The notes: generated by a model from the sequence alone, not told the origin. DNA of 64,000 bases from 34-65-8 sp964516135 (GCA_964516135.1 CAZEWN010000019.1:7981-71980), one strand, 5' to 3'; numbered from the stretch's first letter, positions 44,972-55,291 are shown. A program made the numbers and translations.

Positions 44972-46804
44972 ATGACGACATTCGCGATCGAACTCACGCG
45001 CCGCCAGGCCCTTGCCGGGATTGGCGCCACTTCCGCCCTCGCCCTGACCGGGTGCCGGACCACCCCGGCGCCAGCCGCCGCCGGGCCGGACCAATGGCTG
45101 GAAACGGTGGGCTACAACCTGCTGGCGCATGAGCCGGAGCGCGCCACGGGCCTTGGCGTCGACGTCGGCCCCTATGCCGGCCTGCGCGGCAAGCTGGAAG
45201 ACCAGTCGATTGCCGGCCAGCTCGCTTATGCCGCAACGTTGCGCCGCGACCTGGATGCGACGCGCGCCTTTCCCCGCGCCGGGTTGACCGCCGACCAGCT
45301 GACCAGCTTCGAGGTGGTCGAAAGCGCATACTCCACCGCGCTAGATGGCTTCGCGCTGCCCTATGGCGATGTCGCGGTGGGAAGCTGGCGCAATTCGCCC
45401 TACGTCGTGATCCAGAACGTCGGCACTTATCTCGACATGCCGCGGTTCATGGATTCCACGCATCCACTGAACGACACGGCCGATGCCGAAGCCTACCTCG
45501 CCCGGCTTCAGGCGCTGCCCGCCGCGCTCGATGGCGAGTTGGAACGGATGCGCGCGGCGCGCGCGATGGGAATGGTTCCGCCCGATTTCCTGCTGGACAA
45601 GGCCATGCGTCAGATGCGCGCGACGATCGCTGACGCAGCGGGCGGCGGCTCGCTGGTCAAGCCACTGGCCGACAAGGCAGCCGCCGATGCTGCCTGGGTA
45701 GCCTTCAATGCGCGCGCGGAGATGCTGGTGAGGGGCCCGGTGCGCGCGGCGTTGGTACGCCAGATGGCCGAATTGCAAGCCGAACGCGCGGTGGCCGATT
45801 CCGACCCCGGCATGTGGTCGCAGCCACGCGGCGACGAATGGTACGCCTGGGGTCTGCGCGCCACCACGACCACGCGCATGACACCCGACGAAGTGCATCA
45901 GCAAGGGCTCGAGGAACTCGCTTCGCTTCACGCCCGGATGGACCCGATCCTCAAGGAAATCGGCTATACCACCGGGTCGGTTGGCGCGCGGATGCAGGCG
46001 CTGAGCGACGACCCACGCTACAAGTTTGCCGAGGGCGATCCGGGCCGGGCCGAGATCATGGCCTTCATCGACGACCGGATCGCATGGATCCGCGCGCAGA
46101 TGCCACGCGCCTTCAACACGCTGGTCGACCCGAACCTCGAGGTACGCCGCCTGCCGCCCGCCGAGGAACCCGGCGCGCCCGGCGCCTATGGCGGCGCGGG
46201 CAGCAAGGACGGGACGATTCCGGGCCGCATGTGGATCAACCTGCGGACCACCGACCTGCACCGCAAATACGACCTGGCTGATCTCACCTACCACGAGACC
46301 ATCCCCGGCCATGTGTGGGAGGGCGAGTATTCCAATCGCCTGCCGCTGATCCGCTCGATCCTAGCCTTTGGCGCATTCAGCGAAGGCTGGGCGCTGTACG
46401 CCGAACAGCTCGCCGACGAACTGGGCGCCTATGACGAATTCAAGGTCGGTCGGCTCGGCTATCTGCAATCGCTGGCGTTCCGTGCCTGCCGCATGGTTGT
46501 CGATACCGGCCTTCATCACAAGCGCTGGAGCCGCGCCCAGGCAGTCGATTTCTTTGTCCAGCGCAATGGATCGAAGCGCGAGGAAGTGGAAAGCGAGGTC
46601 GATCGCTATTGCAGCTGGCCGGGCCAGGCGACGGGTTACAAGCTGGGGCACAGCGAGATCGGCCGCCAACGCGCCCGCGCGCAGTCCGCGCTCGGTCCGG
46701 GCTACGATTTCAAGGCGTTCAACGATGCGGTCATTCTAGGGGGCAACGTGCCGATGGACGTGCTGGCGCGAAACGTCGACCGGTACATCGCCAACGCGGC
46801 ATGA
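44972..46804 (+). CDS. DUF885 family exported protein, probable metallopeptidase-like
   Basis: Protein of 610 residues with a twin-arginine signal (TRRQALAGIG) and a lipobox-like LALTGC, so probably Tat-exported and lipid-anchored. The body matches DUF885, with the conserved YHETIPGH motif near residue 440, whose His-Glu...His pattern suggests a zinc site related to M32-type peptidases. EGWALYAEQLADELG is another typical segment. Biochemical role unproven. Confidence 0.85.
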   Translation: MTTFAIELTRRQALAGIGATSALALTGCRTTPAPAAAGPDQWLETVGYNLLAHEPERATGLGVDVGPYAGLRGKLEDQSIAGQLAYAATLRRDLDATRAFPRAGLTADQLTSFEVVESAYSTALDGFALPYGDVAVGSWRNSPYVVIQNVGTYLDMPRFMDSTHPLNDTADAEAYLARLQALPAALDGELERMRAARAMGMVPPDFLLDKAMRQMRATIADAAGGGSLVKPLADKAAADAAWVAFNARAEMLVRGPVRAALVRQMAELQAERAVADSDPGMWSQPRGDEWYAWGLRATTTTRMTPDEVHQQGLEELASLHARMDPILKEIGYTTGSVGARMQALSDDPRYKFAEGDPGRAEIMAFIDDRIAWIRAQMPRAFNTLVDPNLEVRRLPPAEEPGAPGAYGGAGSKDGTIPGRMWINLRTTDLHRKYDLADLTYHETIPGHVWEGEYSNRLPLIRSILAFGAFSEGWALYAEQLADELGAYDEFKVGRLGYLQSLAFRACRMVVDTGLHHKRWSRAQAVDFFVQRNGSKREEVESEVDRYCSWPGQATGYKLGHSEIGRQRARAQSALGPGYDFKAFNDAVILGGNVPMDVLARNVDRYIANAA

Positions 46805-46909
46805 GCGTGACGGCCTTCGTGGCCATAGCGGCCAATACACAAGACCGGTTTAGCCCGGCCCGTCAATATTCCGTGCCACCAATCGCACGGTAAAGCGTTG
46901 GGTGATCCG

Positions 46910-48163
46910 ATGGGGTTCTTCGAACTGGATTGGTATCATGCCCTGCTGACCGGGGTGGGCGTGGCGATCATCGTTTCGTACTGGCTGCCGCGCTTCATTT
47001 CGGGCCGCGAACCGGCGGCATCGGCATTGCTGGTGCTGTCGGGAATGGCCGCGTTCGCGCTGCCGGGAATGCCCGGGCCGCCCGATCCGCTAAGCTATCC
47101 GGTGGCGTGGGAACTGATCGCGGAAATGTGCGTGATCATCGGCCTGTTCGGCACCGGCCTGCGGATCGACCGGCTGGTTGGCTACGCGCAATGGCGCCCG
47201 ACCATTCGGCTGCTGGCGGTCGCCATGCCGCTGACAATCGCTGCGCTGGCGCTGTTCGGCTGGGCATTCGCGGGGATGACCCTGGCGGGTGCGCTGCTGC
47301 TCGGCGCGATCCTTGCCCCGACCGATCCGGTGCTGGCAGGCGACGTGCAGGTCGGGCCGCCACAGGAGGGGGGCGAACATCCGGTCCGTTACGCGCTTAC
47401 CACCGAGGCGGGCCTGAACGACGGCCTGGCTTTCCCATTCGTGCACCTGGGGCTGCTGGTCGCGGCGGCGGGGGCCTTCACCCCGGCGCTGTTCGGTGAA
47501 TGGATGGCGCGCGACGTCGTGTGGCGGATCGCGGTTGGCACGGCGGGCGGGATGGTCACCGGATGGCTGCTGGGCAAGATTATGTTCGCCTGGCCCCGCG
47601 TGAATGCACTGTCGCGCACGCAATCGGGCGTGATCGCATTTGCGGGCGTGCTGGTCGCATACGGCGGAACAGAGCTTGCGGAAGGTTACGGCTTCATCGC
47701 CGCGTTCGTGTCGGGCGTCGTGCTGCGGCGCCAGGAAACGCACGATCGTTTTCACAAGCGTCTCCACGACTTTTCGGAGTCGCTCGAACATTCGCTGACC
47801 GCCGTGCTGCTGGTCGCGCTGGGTGCGGCGCTGCCCGGGCTGCTGCCCCACCTGGATTGGCAGCACGCAGCCATCGGACTGGCGCTGGTGTTCGTGATCC
47901 GTCCACTTATCGCCTGGGCCAGCCTGCTGGGATCGGGCATTGCCGGGCGCGAGCGATTGGTGATCGCGTTCTACGCGGTGCGCGGTATCGGATCGGTCTA
48001 TTACCTGGCCTACGCGACGCACTCGATCGAGCTGGCCGACGAGGCTGCGCTGTGGGCCACGGTCGCTTTCACGGTAATCTTGTCCACGGTCGTCCACGGG
48101 CTGACCGCCGGAATCGCGCTCGAACGGGCGACCGGCGCGGAAGGGGGCGAAGCCAGGGGATGA
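46910..48163 (+). CDS. CPA1 family cation:proton antiporter
   Basis: Membrane protein of 417 residues with 11-13 hydrophobic helices. It shows ATDPVLAGD and EAGLNDGLAFPF, the ion-binding ND-containing motifs of NhaP/CPA1 antiporters (Na+/H+ or K+/H+). C-terminal soluble domains are absent. The start ATG 46910 is preferred to TTG 46898. It is followed 52 bp later by the cyclic-nucleotide-domain flavoprotein on the same strand. Confidence 0.92.
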   Translation: MGFFELDWYHALLTGVGVAIIVSYWLPRFISGREPAASALLVLSGMAAFALPGMPGPPDPLSYPVAWELIAEMCVIIGLFGTGLRIDRLVGYAQWRPTIRLLAVAMPLTIAALALFGWAFAGMTLAGALLLGAILAPTDPVLAGDVQVGPPQEGGEHPVRYALTTEAGLNDGLAFPFVHLGLLVAAAGAFTPALFGEWMARDVVWRIAVGTAGGMVTGWLLGKIMFAWPRVNALSRTQSGVIAFAGVLVAYGGTELAEGYGFIAAFVSGVVLRRQETHDRFHKRLHDFSESLEHSLTAVLLVALGAALPGLLPHLDWQHAAIGLALVFVIRPLIAWASLLGSGIAGRERLVIAFYAVRGIGSVYYLAYATHSIELADEAALWATVAFTVILSTVVHGLTAGIALERATGAEGGEARG

Positions 48164-48215
48164 CCGGGCGGCGGGCTTCGGGCACAAGGGCCGGGGCCGC
48201 TGCTGGAGTCGATCG

Positions 48216-49841
48216 ATGGAATCGCTCGGAGAAGACCTTGCCGTAATGCCGCGCGTTCCGTTGGCCGACGAACATGTCGCCATGCTGCGCGCGATCGGGA
48301 CCGAACGCAGCTACGATGCCGGCGCTATCGTTGCCGAGGTGGGGGAACCGATCGACCGGTTCATCTACATCGAAGCAGGCGAGGTCGAGGTGCTCGACCC
48401 CTATACGCGCGAGCGCCTGCTCCCCAGCACGCTTGGCCCGACCCAGTTCATGGGCGAAATCGCATTTCTCAATCGCGGCAGCTGGTTCCTGCCGATGCGT
48501 GCCGCGCAACCGACCCGGACGCTCGAGGTGCCGCGCGCCGAAATGCTCGACCTGATGGCGCGGGTGCCGGAGCTTTCGGACCATGTCATCCGCGTGTTCG
48601 CCGCGCGGCGCCGACGGCAATTCGAACTGCGTAACAGCGCGATCAAGCTGATTGGTGCCGATCGCGATCCCGCGGTACAGCAGGTCGAACGTTTCCTCAG
48701 CCGCAACCGCATCCCGTTCCGCAGCTTCGACCTCGACGCCGCCGACAGCGAGACGCGCGCGGTGTGCGACCTGACCGGGCACACACCGTCAGTGGTGATC
48801 GGCCAGGGCGAGGTCGTGGCCGATCCCACCCCGCGCAAGATCGCGCGCATGTTCGGGCTCGACCTCGATGTCTGCCGCGAGACCCTGTACGATTTACTGA
48901 TCGTCGGCGGTGGCCCCGCGGGGGTGGCGGCGTCGGTCTATGCCGGGGCGGAGGGGCTGTGCGCGCTGGCGGTCGAGGACACCGCGATCGGCGGGCAGGC
49001 TGGCACCAGCAGCCGGATCGAGAACTACATGGGCTTTCCCACCGGAATCAGCGGCACCGACCTCGTCTGGCGCGGGCAGATCCAGGCGCTGAAGTTCGGC
49101 ACGCGCTTCGCGATGCCGCGCCGCGTCGAGGCCTTGCGCCGGCGCGAGGACGGGACGTTCTGCGCCCGGCTCGACGATGGTGACGAGGTCTGCGCCCACG
49201 CTGTGCTGGTCGCCACGGGCGTGCAATACAGTCGCCTCGACCTGCCGCAGCTCGAGGCGTTCGAGGGCGCCGGCGTGTTCTACGCCGCGACCGAGATGGA
49301 GGCGCGCTTCTGCAACGCCACCGAGGCGGTGGTGATCGGTGGCGGGAATTCGGCAGGGCAGGCCGCGATGTACCTCAGCCGCACCGCGCGCCATGTCCAC
49401 GTGGTGGTGCGTGGGCCCAGCCTCGCCGCGTCGATGTCGGCCTACCTCACGCAGCGGCTGGAGGCCGATCCGCGCATCACGATCCATTACGACGCACGCG
49501 TCACCGCGCTGCATGGCGATGGCTATCTCGACGCGATCACCCTCGCCTCGCGCAATGGCGAGCAACGCATATCCACGCGCGCGGTGTTCATCATGATTGG
49601 TGCCGCGCCCAACACCGGCTGGCTGTCGGGCCTTGCCGCGACCGATACGAAGGGCTTCGTGCTGACCGGCGAGGCGGCCGGGCATGCCTCGCCCTACGAA
49701 ACATCGACCGACGGAATCTTCGCGGTCGGAGACGTGCGCGCGGGTTCCGTCAAGCGCGTGGCCAGCGCGGTGGGCGAAGGATCGGTCGTGGTTTCGCGGG
49801 TGTGGGAATATGTCGATGCGCGCAAACGCGGCGCGGCCTAG
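48216..49841 (+). CDS. cyclic nucleotide-binding domain + thioredoxin-reductase-like flavoprotein
   Basis: Three-part protein of 541 residues. Residues about 15-135 form a cyclic nucleotide-binding fold (FIYIEAGEVEV, FMGEIAFLNRGSW). About 145-220 is a glutaredoxin-like segment (RNRIPFRSFDLD, SVVIGQGEVVADPT) without a CxxC. From 228 on is a thioredoxin reductase-type FAD/NADPH fold: VGGGPAGVAASVYAG, GGQAGTSSRIENY, VIGGGNSAGQAAMYLS, GDVRAGSVKRVASAVGEG. The redox CxxC expected before VIGGG is replaced by AATE, so it cannot be a classical disulfide reductase. Electron acceptor and nucleotide ligand are unknown. It overlaps a convergent gene by 4 bp. Confidence 0.9.
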   Translation: MESLGEDLAVMPRVPLADEHVAMLRAIGTERSYDAGAIVAEVGEPIDRFIYIEAGEVEVLDPYTRERLLPSTLGPTQFMGEIAFLNRGSWFLPMRAAQPTRTLEVPRAEMLDLMARVPELSDHVIRVFAARRRRQFELRNSAIKLIGADRDPAVQQVERFLSRNRIPFRSFDLDAADSETRAVCDLTGHTPSVVIGQGEVVADPTPRKIARMFGLDLDVCRETLYDLLIVGGGPAGVAASVYAGAEGLCALAVEDTAIGGQAGTSSRIENYMGFPTGISGTDLVWRGQIQALKFGTRFAMPRRVEALRRREDGTFCARLDDGDEVCAHAVLVATGVQYSRLDLPQLEAFEGAGVFYAATEMEARFCNATEAVVIGGGNSAGQAAMYLSRTARHVHVVVRGPSLAASMSAYLTQRLEADPRITIHYDARVTALHGDGYLDAITLASRNGEQRISTRAVFIMIGAAPNTGWLSGLAATDTKGFVLTGEAAGHASPYETSTDGIFAVGDVRAGSVKRVASAVGEGSVVVSRVWEYVDARKRGAA

Positions 49842-50158
49842 CTTTTCCCGAACAGCTTGCCCGCGAACCCGGCGATATCGTCGAACGGATTGCCGTCATG
49901 ATCGGCGTCGAGAATCTGCATGAACCGGGCAAGCGAACCCTCGCCGCCGACATGCTCGCGCACTTGCTCCAGGATGTCGGCGTCTATACCGGTCTTGGCC
50001 GCCGCGCCTGCGACGGTATCGCCCGGTTCGTGATGCGCCTCGGCAAGGCCCGCGATCGCCTTTTCGGCGGTGGCGGAATCAATGCCCAGCTTCTCGGCCA
50101 GGTTTTTGACGGTGGGATGGTCGTGGGCCGCGCCCAGGATGGTGTCGAACAGGCTCAT
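49838..50158 (-). CDS. small acidic hypothetical protein
   Basis: 106 residues, soluble and mostly helical, with HPTVKNLAEKLGI at the start and a C-terminal EF-hand-like DADHDGNPFDD. No signal peptide. No function recognised; a DUF937-like fold is possible. AAGGAGACA precedes the ATG. It follows the large amidohydrolase on the same strand by 62 bp. Confidence 0.7.
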   Translation of the reverse strand: MSLFDTILGAAHDHPTVKNLAEKLGIDSATAEKAIAGLAEAHHEPGDTVAGAAAKTGIDADILEQVREHVGGEGSLARFMQILDADHDGNPFDDIAGFAGKLFGKS

Positions 50159-50220
50159 CGTCGTGTCTCCTTGGCAATGGTGTCACGATCGAAACGCAGC
50201 GGCGCGCGAATGGTTCGTCA

Positions 50221-53200
50221 TCACTCCCACCAATAGGGCAGGCGACGCGAATACCCCGTCTCGACCTCGTTCATGGTGCGCGAATCGTACAATCGCCCGC
50301 CCAGCATGACACGTTCAATCCGGTCGCTCGAGCGAATATCCAGTGATGGGTCGGCGCTCAGGATCACCAGGTCGGCCAGCTTGCCCGGTTCCAGGCTGCC
50401 GATGTCACGGTCCATGCCGAGCGAGCGGGCGGATTCAATCGTGCCTGCGCGCAGCGCTTCGGTGGGCGACATGCCGCCGCGCGCGAAGCTCCACAGCTCC
50501 CAGTGCGCCCCAACGCCCGCCTGCTGGCCATGCGCGCCGATGCTGACCTTGACCCCGCGCTCCGCCAGCTTTTTGGCCTCGCGCGCGGCGTTGTCGTCGA
50601 CAAATGCCCAGTCAGGCGCGGTCGTGCGCCGGCCGGTTGCCGCCAGCAGCTGACGCGGCGGCGTGTGGACCAACAGCGGGTGTTCGAACACATTGGTGGC
50701 CTGGCGCCAGTACGGATCGCCCGCGAGGCCCCCGTAAGTCACGACCAACGTCGGTGTGTAGTTGGTGCGGCTCTGCCCGAAGAACTGCAGCACGTCCTCG
50801 TACATCACATCGACCGGGATATTGTGTTCCAGCGTCGAGTTGCCATCGGCGACCAGGTTGATGTCCATCCCGAACAGCGATCCGCCCTCGGCCACCACCA
50901 GCATGTTCTCGGCCCGCGCGGCGGCTACGACTTGCTGGCGCTGATCGCGGCGCGGCTGGTTGTAGTTCTTGATCGACACCCCGCCTTGCGCCTTGATCCG
51001 GCGCACGTGGGCGAGCGCATCGTCGTAATTGTCGATCCGGGCATAGACGCCGGGCGAACGCGCGCCATAGACGATCTCGCCAGTCGAGAAGATGCGCGGG
51101 GCGAGCAGCGTGCCCGCCTGCTGGCGTTCGGCGGCAGCAAAGATCGCGCTCGCCTGAGAGGACGGATCGTGGATCGTCGTCACACCCATGGCAAGATCCT
51201 GCATCGCCGCCCAATTCTGCTGCGGAACGAGGTCGCCGACCGCCTGCGGCCCGTGTGCGTGGGCATCGACCAGGCCGGGCATGATCGTCTTGCCGGTAGC
51301 GTCAATCACGCGTGCGCCCGAAGGCACGGCGGTGGTTGCGACAGGGCCGACCGCCGCGATCCGGTCGCCCTCGATCACGATCACGGCATTGTCGATCGCG
51401 CCCGCGCCGTCCCCCGCCATTGTTAGCACGCGCGCCCCCGTAATGGCGACGGTGCCGGTCGCCTTGGCCGCGCGAACAGTGCGGGCGATCGAGACGCCTT
51501 CGCCGGGCGGGGTGAAGCTTGCCGCGTTCTCGCCGCGCGGGGCAGTCGGGAACATCGCCGTGGTGCTCGCGCGGTAGACGACCGGGCCCATGGACCAGGT
51601 CAACGTCTCGCCACGGTCGGTCCAGCCGATGTAGTCCGCCCCCCCGGTGCTCGCCTTGATCACGGGCAGCGCGCTCGCTTTCTCGTCCACCGCGACCGCC
51701 TGCCCGCCGGGCATCAGCGGCATGGCGAAGACTTCGTAATTCTGGCGGAACGCGAAATGGCGGCCGCTGGGCGAGACGCGGAAATCGTTCGCGAGTTCGC
51801 CTTGCGCGTGGACCCGCTTCGCTTCGCCGTTGAGGTCGGTGGAAAGGAGCTGGAGGTTGCCGCCCTCGCGGCCGAGCATGAACACGCGGTCGTCGTCCGC
51901 GCCGTATTGCGGGTCCGAGTTGCCGCGCGACACCAGCGTGGGCGCGCCGCCTGATACGGGCACGCGGTAGACGCCGGGGTTCTCGGAAAACTCTGGCGAA
52001 GTAAGATAGCCGCCCGCCCGCTTCTCGAACACGATCGTGCGCCCGTCGGGCGAGAATTGCGGCACGGCGTAGTGGCCGCGTTGCGCAGTAATCGCGCGCA
52101 CGCCGCGCCCGTTGGCATCGCCAACCACGATTTCGCTGAGGCCTGCGTCGGTCCAGCGCACCCAGGCAAGACTGCGCCCGTCGCGCGACCACGCGGGCCA
52201 CAGCTCCAGCGCCTCCCCTCCGGTCGTCAGCCGGCGTGGCTCGCCGCCCGCCATGTCCTTGACGTAGAGCTTGCCCAGGCTCTCGAACACGACCCGCCGC
52301 CCGTCGGGCGAGACGGCGGCGAATTTGGGCATCTTCGCTTCAAAGCTGTCGGGCGCGACCGGGATCACCGGATGCGGGCCGTCGACCACGCCGCGCGTAT
52401 CGTCGATGCGGAACGGAATTTCGCTCGCGCCGCTGCCGTCTGCATTGGCGCGGTGGAGCTTGCCGCCCGCCCAGAATACGATGCTGCGATTGTCGGGCGT
52501 CCACGCCATCTGCGGGTACACGCCATACACCGCCCAGGTTTCCTGCATGTCGAGATCGAGCTGGCCATAGACCATCCGCTCCGCCCCGCTGGCCAGGTCT
52601 TTCACCCACAGCTGCGACTGGTCCTTGTCACGGCGGACAAAGCTGATCATCCGGCCATCGGGCGACGGCTGCGGACGAACCGCGCCGCCGTAACCGGACA
52701 CGGCGGTCGTCACCTCGCCGGTTTTCAGGTCGTAGCGCTCGATCTCGAACAGGCTCTGCTGGCTGTCCTGAGCATATTCGAAGATCGGGCCAGAGCTGAC
52801 ATTGCGGGTGTAGTATACCGCGCTGCCATCAGGGCTGAACGTCGGCTCGCCCAGTTCCTTCTGCAGCGCCTCGCTCGCGCGTTTAACCAACAGCACGCCG
52901 CCGCCGCCCGAGACATGGTAGAGCCATACCTCGCCCGTGCCGAGCGAGCGCTGGGTGGTGAAATGCTTTTTTGCGACGATGCTAAGCCCGTCCGGGTTCC
53001 AGCTCGGCTGCATGATCAGGCGGAAGGCTTCCTTGGTCACTTGCCGCTTGTCGCTGCCGTCGACGTTCATCACCCAGATGTTGTCGCCGCCACCCCGGTC
53101 GGAGGTGAACGCGATGCGGCGTCCGTCGGGCGAAAAGCGCGGGTGGATCTCCCAGGCCAGCCCTTCGGCGATCCGTGTGGGCGTGCCGCCGATGATCGGC

Positions 53201-53547
53201 ATGGTGTAGATGTCGCCAAGCAGGGTGAAGGCGAGCGTGCGCCCGTCGGGCGAGACGTCGACATCCATCCAGGTGCCCTGGTCGGTACGAATGGGCACCT
53301 GGCGCACGGTCGCGCCGCGCGGCGCCATGACATCCCACGTGCCGTCGTCGGCGGGCGCGGGCTGCGCGGGGACGGGGGTGACTGGCACCGCCGCGCCGCT
53401 GCCCTCCGCGGGCTGCTCGGCGTCGTCTTCCTGCGATGACTGGACCTCGCCTTCCTCTACCGGGTTGGGCGAGGATGCCGGCTGCTGCGCGAAGGCAGCC
53501 TGCGCTGCGAACAGCGCGGCGATAACCGGGGCGACGGTGGATTTCAT
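50221..53547 (-). CDS. beta-propeller / amidohydrolase fusion protein, exported
   Basis: Exported protein of 1108 residues. Signal peptide about 1-20, then an acidic, Pro-rich linker (about 22-66). A long TolB/PD40-type propeller follows, with repeated VSPDGR or FSPDGR units. From about residue 715 comes an amidohydrolase TIM barrel with the metal-binding GLVDAHAHG and the composite-domain end GSLEPGKLADLVIL. Such fusions are annotated as amidohydrolases related to imidazolonepropionase or prolidase. Substrate unknown. It lies between two unrelated genes. Confidence 0.9.
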   Translation of the reverse strand: MKSTVAPVIAALFAAQAAFAQQPASSPNPVEEGEVQSSQEDDAEQPAEGSGAAVPVTPVPAQPAPADDGTWDVMAPRGATVRQVPIRTDQGTWMDVDVSPDGRTLAFTLLGDIYTMPIIGGTPTRIAEGLAWEIHPRFSPDGRRIAFTSDRGGGDNIWVMNVDGSDKRQVTKEAFRLIMQPSWNPDGLSIVAKKHFTTQRSLGTGEVWLYHVSGGGGVLLVKRASEALQKELGEPTFSPDGSAVYYTRNVSSGPIFEYAQDSQQSLFEIERYDLKTGEVTTAVSGYGGAVRPQPSPDGRMISFVRRDKDQSQLWVKDLASGAERMVYGQLDLDMQETWAVYGVYPQMAWTPDNRSIVFWAGGKLHRANADGSGASEIPFRIDDTRGVVDGPHPVIPVAPDSFEAKMPKFAAVSPDGRRVVFESLGKLYVKDMAGGEPRRLTTGGEALELWPAWSRDGRSLAWVRWTDAGLSEIVVGDANGRGVRAITAQRGHYAVPQFSPDGRTIVFEKRAGGYLTSPEFSENPGVYRVPVSGGAPTLVSRGNSDPQYGADDDRVFMLGREGGNLQLLSTDLNGEAKRVHAQGELANDFRVSPSGRHFAFRQNYEVFAMPLMPGGQAVAVDEKASALPVIKASTGGADYIGWTDRGETLTWSMGPVVYRASTTAMFPTAPRGENAASFTPPGEGVSIARTVRAAKATGTVAITGARVLTMAGDGAGAIDNAVIVIEGDRIAAVGPVATTAVPSGARVIDATGKTIMPGLVDAHAHGPQAVGDLVPQQNWAAMQDLAMGVTTIHDPSSQASAIFAAAERQQAGTLLAPRIFSTGEIVYGARSPGVYARIDNYDDALAHVRRIKAQGGVSIKNYNQPRRDQRQQVVAAARAENMLVVAEGGSLFGMDINLVADGNSTLEHNIPVDVMYEDVLQFFGQSRTNYTPTLVVTYGGLAGDPYWRQATNVFEHPLLVHTPPRQLLAATGRRTTAPDWAFVDDNAAREAKKLAERGVKVSIGAHGQQAGVGAHWELWSFARGGMSPTEALRAGTIESARSLGMDRDIGSLEPGKLADLVILSADPSLDIRSSDRIERVMLGGRLYDSRTMNEVETGYSRRLPYWWE

Positions 53548-53614
53548 GGAAGGCCTCTCCCTGTTGTGCGCGGGGTTCTAAGGCGTCCGGCATGGTTGTC
53601 CAAGCCGTTGGTCG

Positions 53615-53656
53615 AAAAGAAAAAGGCCCCTCCCCGTCTTGCGCGGGGAAGGGCCT
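53615..53656 (-). terminator. intrinsic terminator of pckA
   Basis: On the minus strand a 13-position stem (53624-53636 with 53644-53656, one mismatch) is followed by TTTTTCTTTT. It lies 28 bp after the pckA stop and before the amidohydrolase start. Confidence 0.9.
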
Positions 53657-53683
53657 CTCCTCTCCAACCGGTAAGTGTGCGGA

Positions 53684-55291
53684 TCAGGCCGCCTGCGGGG
53701 CTGCCTGACGCACGCCTTCGTCCACATGCGCCTCGAACCGGGCGAAGTTGTCGACGAACAACTGCACCAACTTGCGCGCGGTGCGGTCGTATTCATCCTT
53801 GTCGGCCCAGGTCGCGCGCGGGTCGAGAATGGTCTGGTCGATCCCGGCTTCCGCGAGCGCCGGAACGCTGACCGGCACCTCGAAGCCGAAGTTCGGATCC
53901 TTGCGGAATTCCACACCGTCCATCTTGCCGTCCAGCGCTGCGTTGAGCAGCGCGCGGGTGGCCTTGATCGGCATGCGACTGCCCGCGCCGTACTTGCCGC
54001 CGGTCCAGCCGGTGTTGACCAGCCAGCATTGGACCCCGCCCTTGGCGATCCGGTCCTTGAGCAGGTTGCCGTAAACGCTGGGGTGGCGCGGCATGAACGG
54101 TGCGCCGAAGCAGGTGCTGAAGGTCGCCTCGGGCTCGGTCACGCCTATTTCGGTGCCCGCGACCTTGGCGGTGTAGCCTGACAGGAAGTAGTACATCGCC
54201 TGGTCGGGCGTCAGCCGCGCAATCGGGGGCAGCACGCCGAAGGCATCGGCGGTGAGCATGATCACGTTCGACGGCACCGGGCCGAGGTTCTTCTCGCTGG
54301 TATTGGGGATGAACTCGATCGGATACGCACCGCGGCTGTTCTCGGCCAGCGTGTTGTCGTCGAAGTCGAGCTCGCGCGTTTCCGGGTCCATCACCACGTT
54401 TTCGAGCACGGTGCCGAACATGCGGGTGGTGGCGTAGATTTCCGGCTCGGCCTCTTCCGAAAGACGGATCATCTTGGCGTAGCAGCCGCCTTCGAAATTG
54501 AACACGGCGGTGTCCGACCAGCCATGCTCGTCATCGCCGATCAGGGTCCGGCTTGCATCGGCCGAAAGCGTGGTCTTGCCGGTGCCAGACAGGCCGAAGA
54601 ATACCGCTGTGCGCCCGTCCGGCCCAATGTTGGCGGAACAGTGCATTGGCATCACCCCGTGCGTGGGGAGCAGATAGTTGAGAATGCCGAATACGCTCTT
54701 CTTCATCTCGCCGGCATATCTGGTGCCGCCGATCAGGATCAGCTTTTCGGACAGGTTGACCGCGATCACCGTTTCGCCCCGGCTGCCATGGCGGGCGGGG
54801 TCGGCGCGGAAGCTGGGCAGGTCGATGATGGTATATTCGGGCGAGAAACCGATAAGTTCGTCGGGGGTCGGGCGCACCAGCAGTGTGCGGATGAACAGGT
54901 TGTGCCAGGCGAGTTCGTTGATCACGCGCACGTTAACGCGGTGTTCGGGCTGCGAACCGCCAAACAGGTCGGCCACGTAGAGCGTGCCCTTGTCCGCCAG
55001 CGCGGCCATGAAATCGGCCTTCAGGTTGGCGAAGTGTTCAGGCGACATCGCGGCATTGTTGTCCCACCAAACGGTGTCTTCGGTCTCGCCATCGCGGACA
55101 ATGAACTTGTCCTTTGCGCTGCGGCCGGTGTGGGCGCCGGTCTTCACCACCAGCGAGCCCCATTTCGACAGCTCGCCCTCGCCATTCGCGATCGCGGCCT
55201 CGACCAGCGGCGCGGTGGCGAGGTTGGCGTGGATCTGTGCCCGGGTGTCGATACCCTGGCTTGAGAGCGGGTGAGACAGCGCGATGGTCAT
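53684..55291 (-). CDS. pckA: phosphoenolpyruvate carboxykinase (ATP)
   Basis: Gluconeogenic enzyme converting oxaloacetate and ATP to PEP, 535 residues, full length. P-loop GLSGTGKTTLS, the metal/ATP-binding DDEHGW, the substrate region RSAKDKF and NTGWTGG are all present. The start ATG 55289-55291 has AGGAG upstream and gives the usual length; the open frame reaches 48 codons further. It is divergent from chvI across a 215 bp region and ends in a strong terminator. Confidence 0.97.
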   Translation of the reverse strand: MTIALSHPLSSQGIDTRAQIHANLATAPLVEAAIANGEGELSKWGSLVVKTGAHTGRSAKDKFIVRDGETEDTVWWDNNAAMSPEHFANLKADFMAALADKGTLYVADLFGGSQPEHRVNVRVINELAWHNLFIRTLLVRPTPDELIGFSPEYTIIDLPSFRADPARHGSRGETVIAVNLSEKLILIGGTRYAGEMKKSVFGILNYLLPTHGVMPMHCSANIGPDGRTAVFFGLSGTGKTTLSADASRTLIGDDEHGWSDTAVFNFEGGCYAKMIRLSEEAEPEIYATTRMFGTVLENVVMDPETRELDFDDNTLAENSRGAYPIEFIPNTSEKNLGPVPSNVIMLTADAFGVLPPIARLTPDQAMYYFLSGYTAKVAGTEIGVTEPEATFSTCFGAPFMPRHPSVYGNLLKDRIAKGGVQCWLVNTGWTGGKYGAGSRMPIKATRALLNAALDGKMDGVEFRKDPNFGFEVPVSVPALAEAGIDQTILDPRATWADKDEYDRTARKLVQLFVDNFARFEAHVDEGVRQAAPQAA

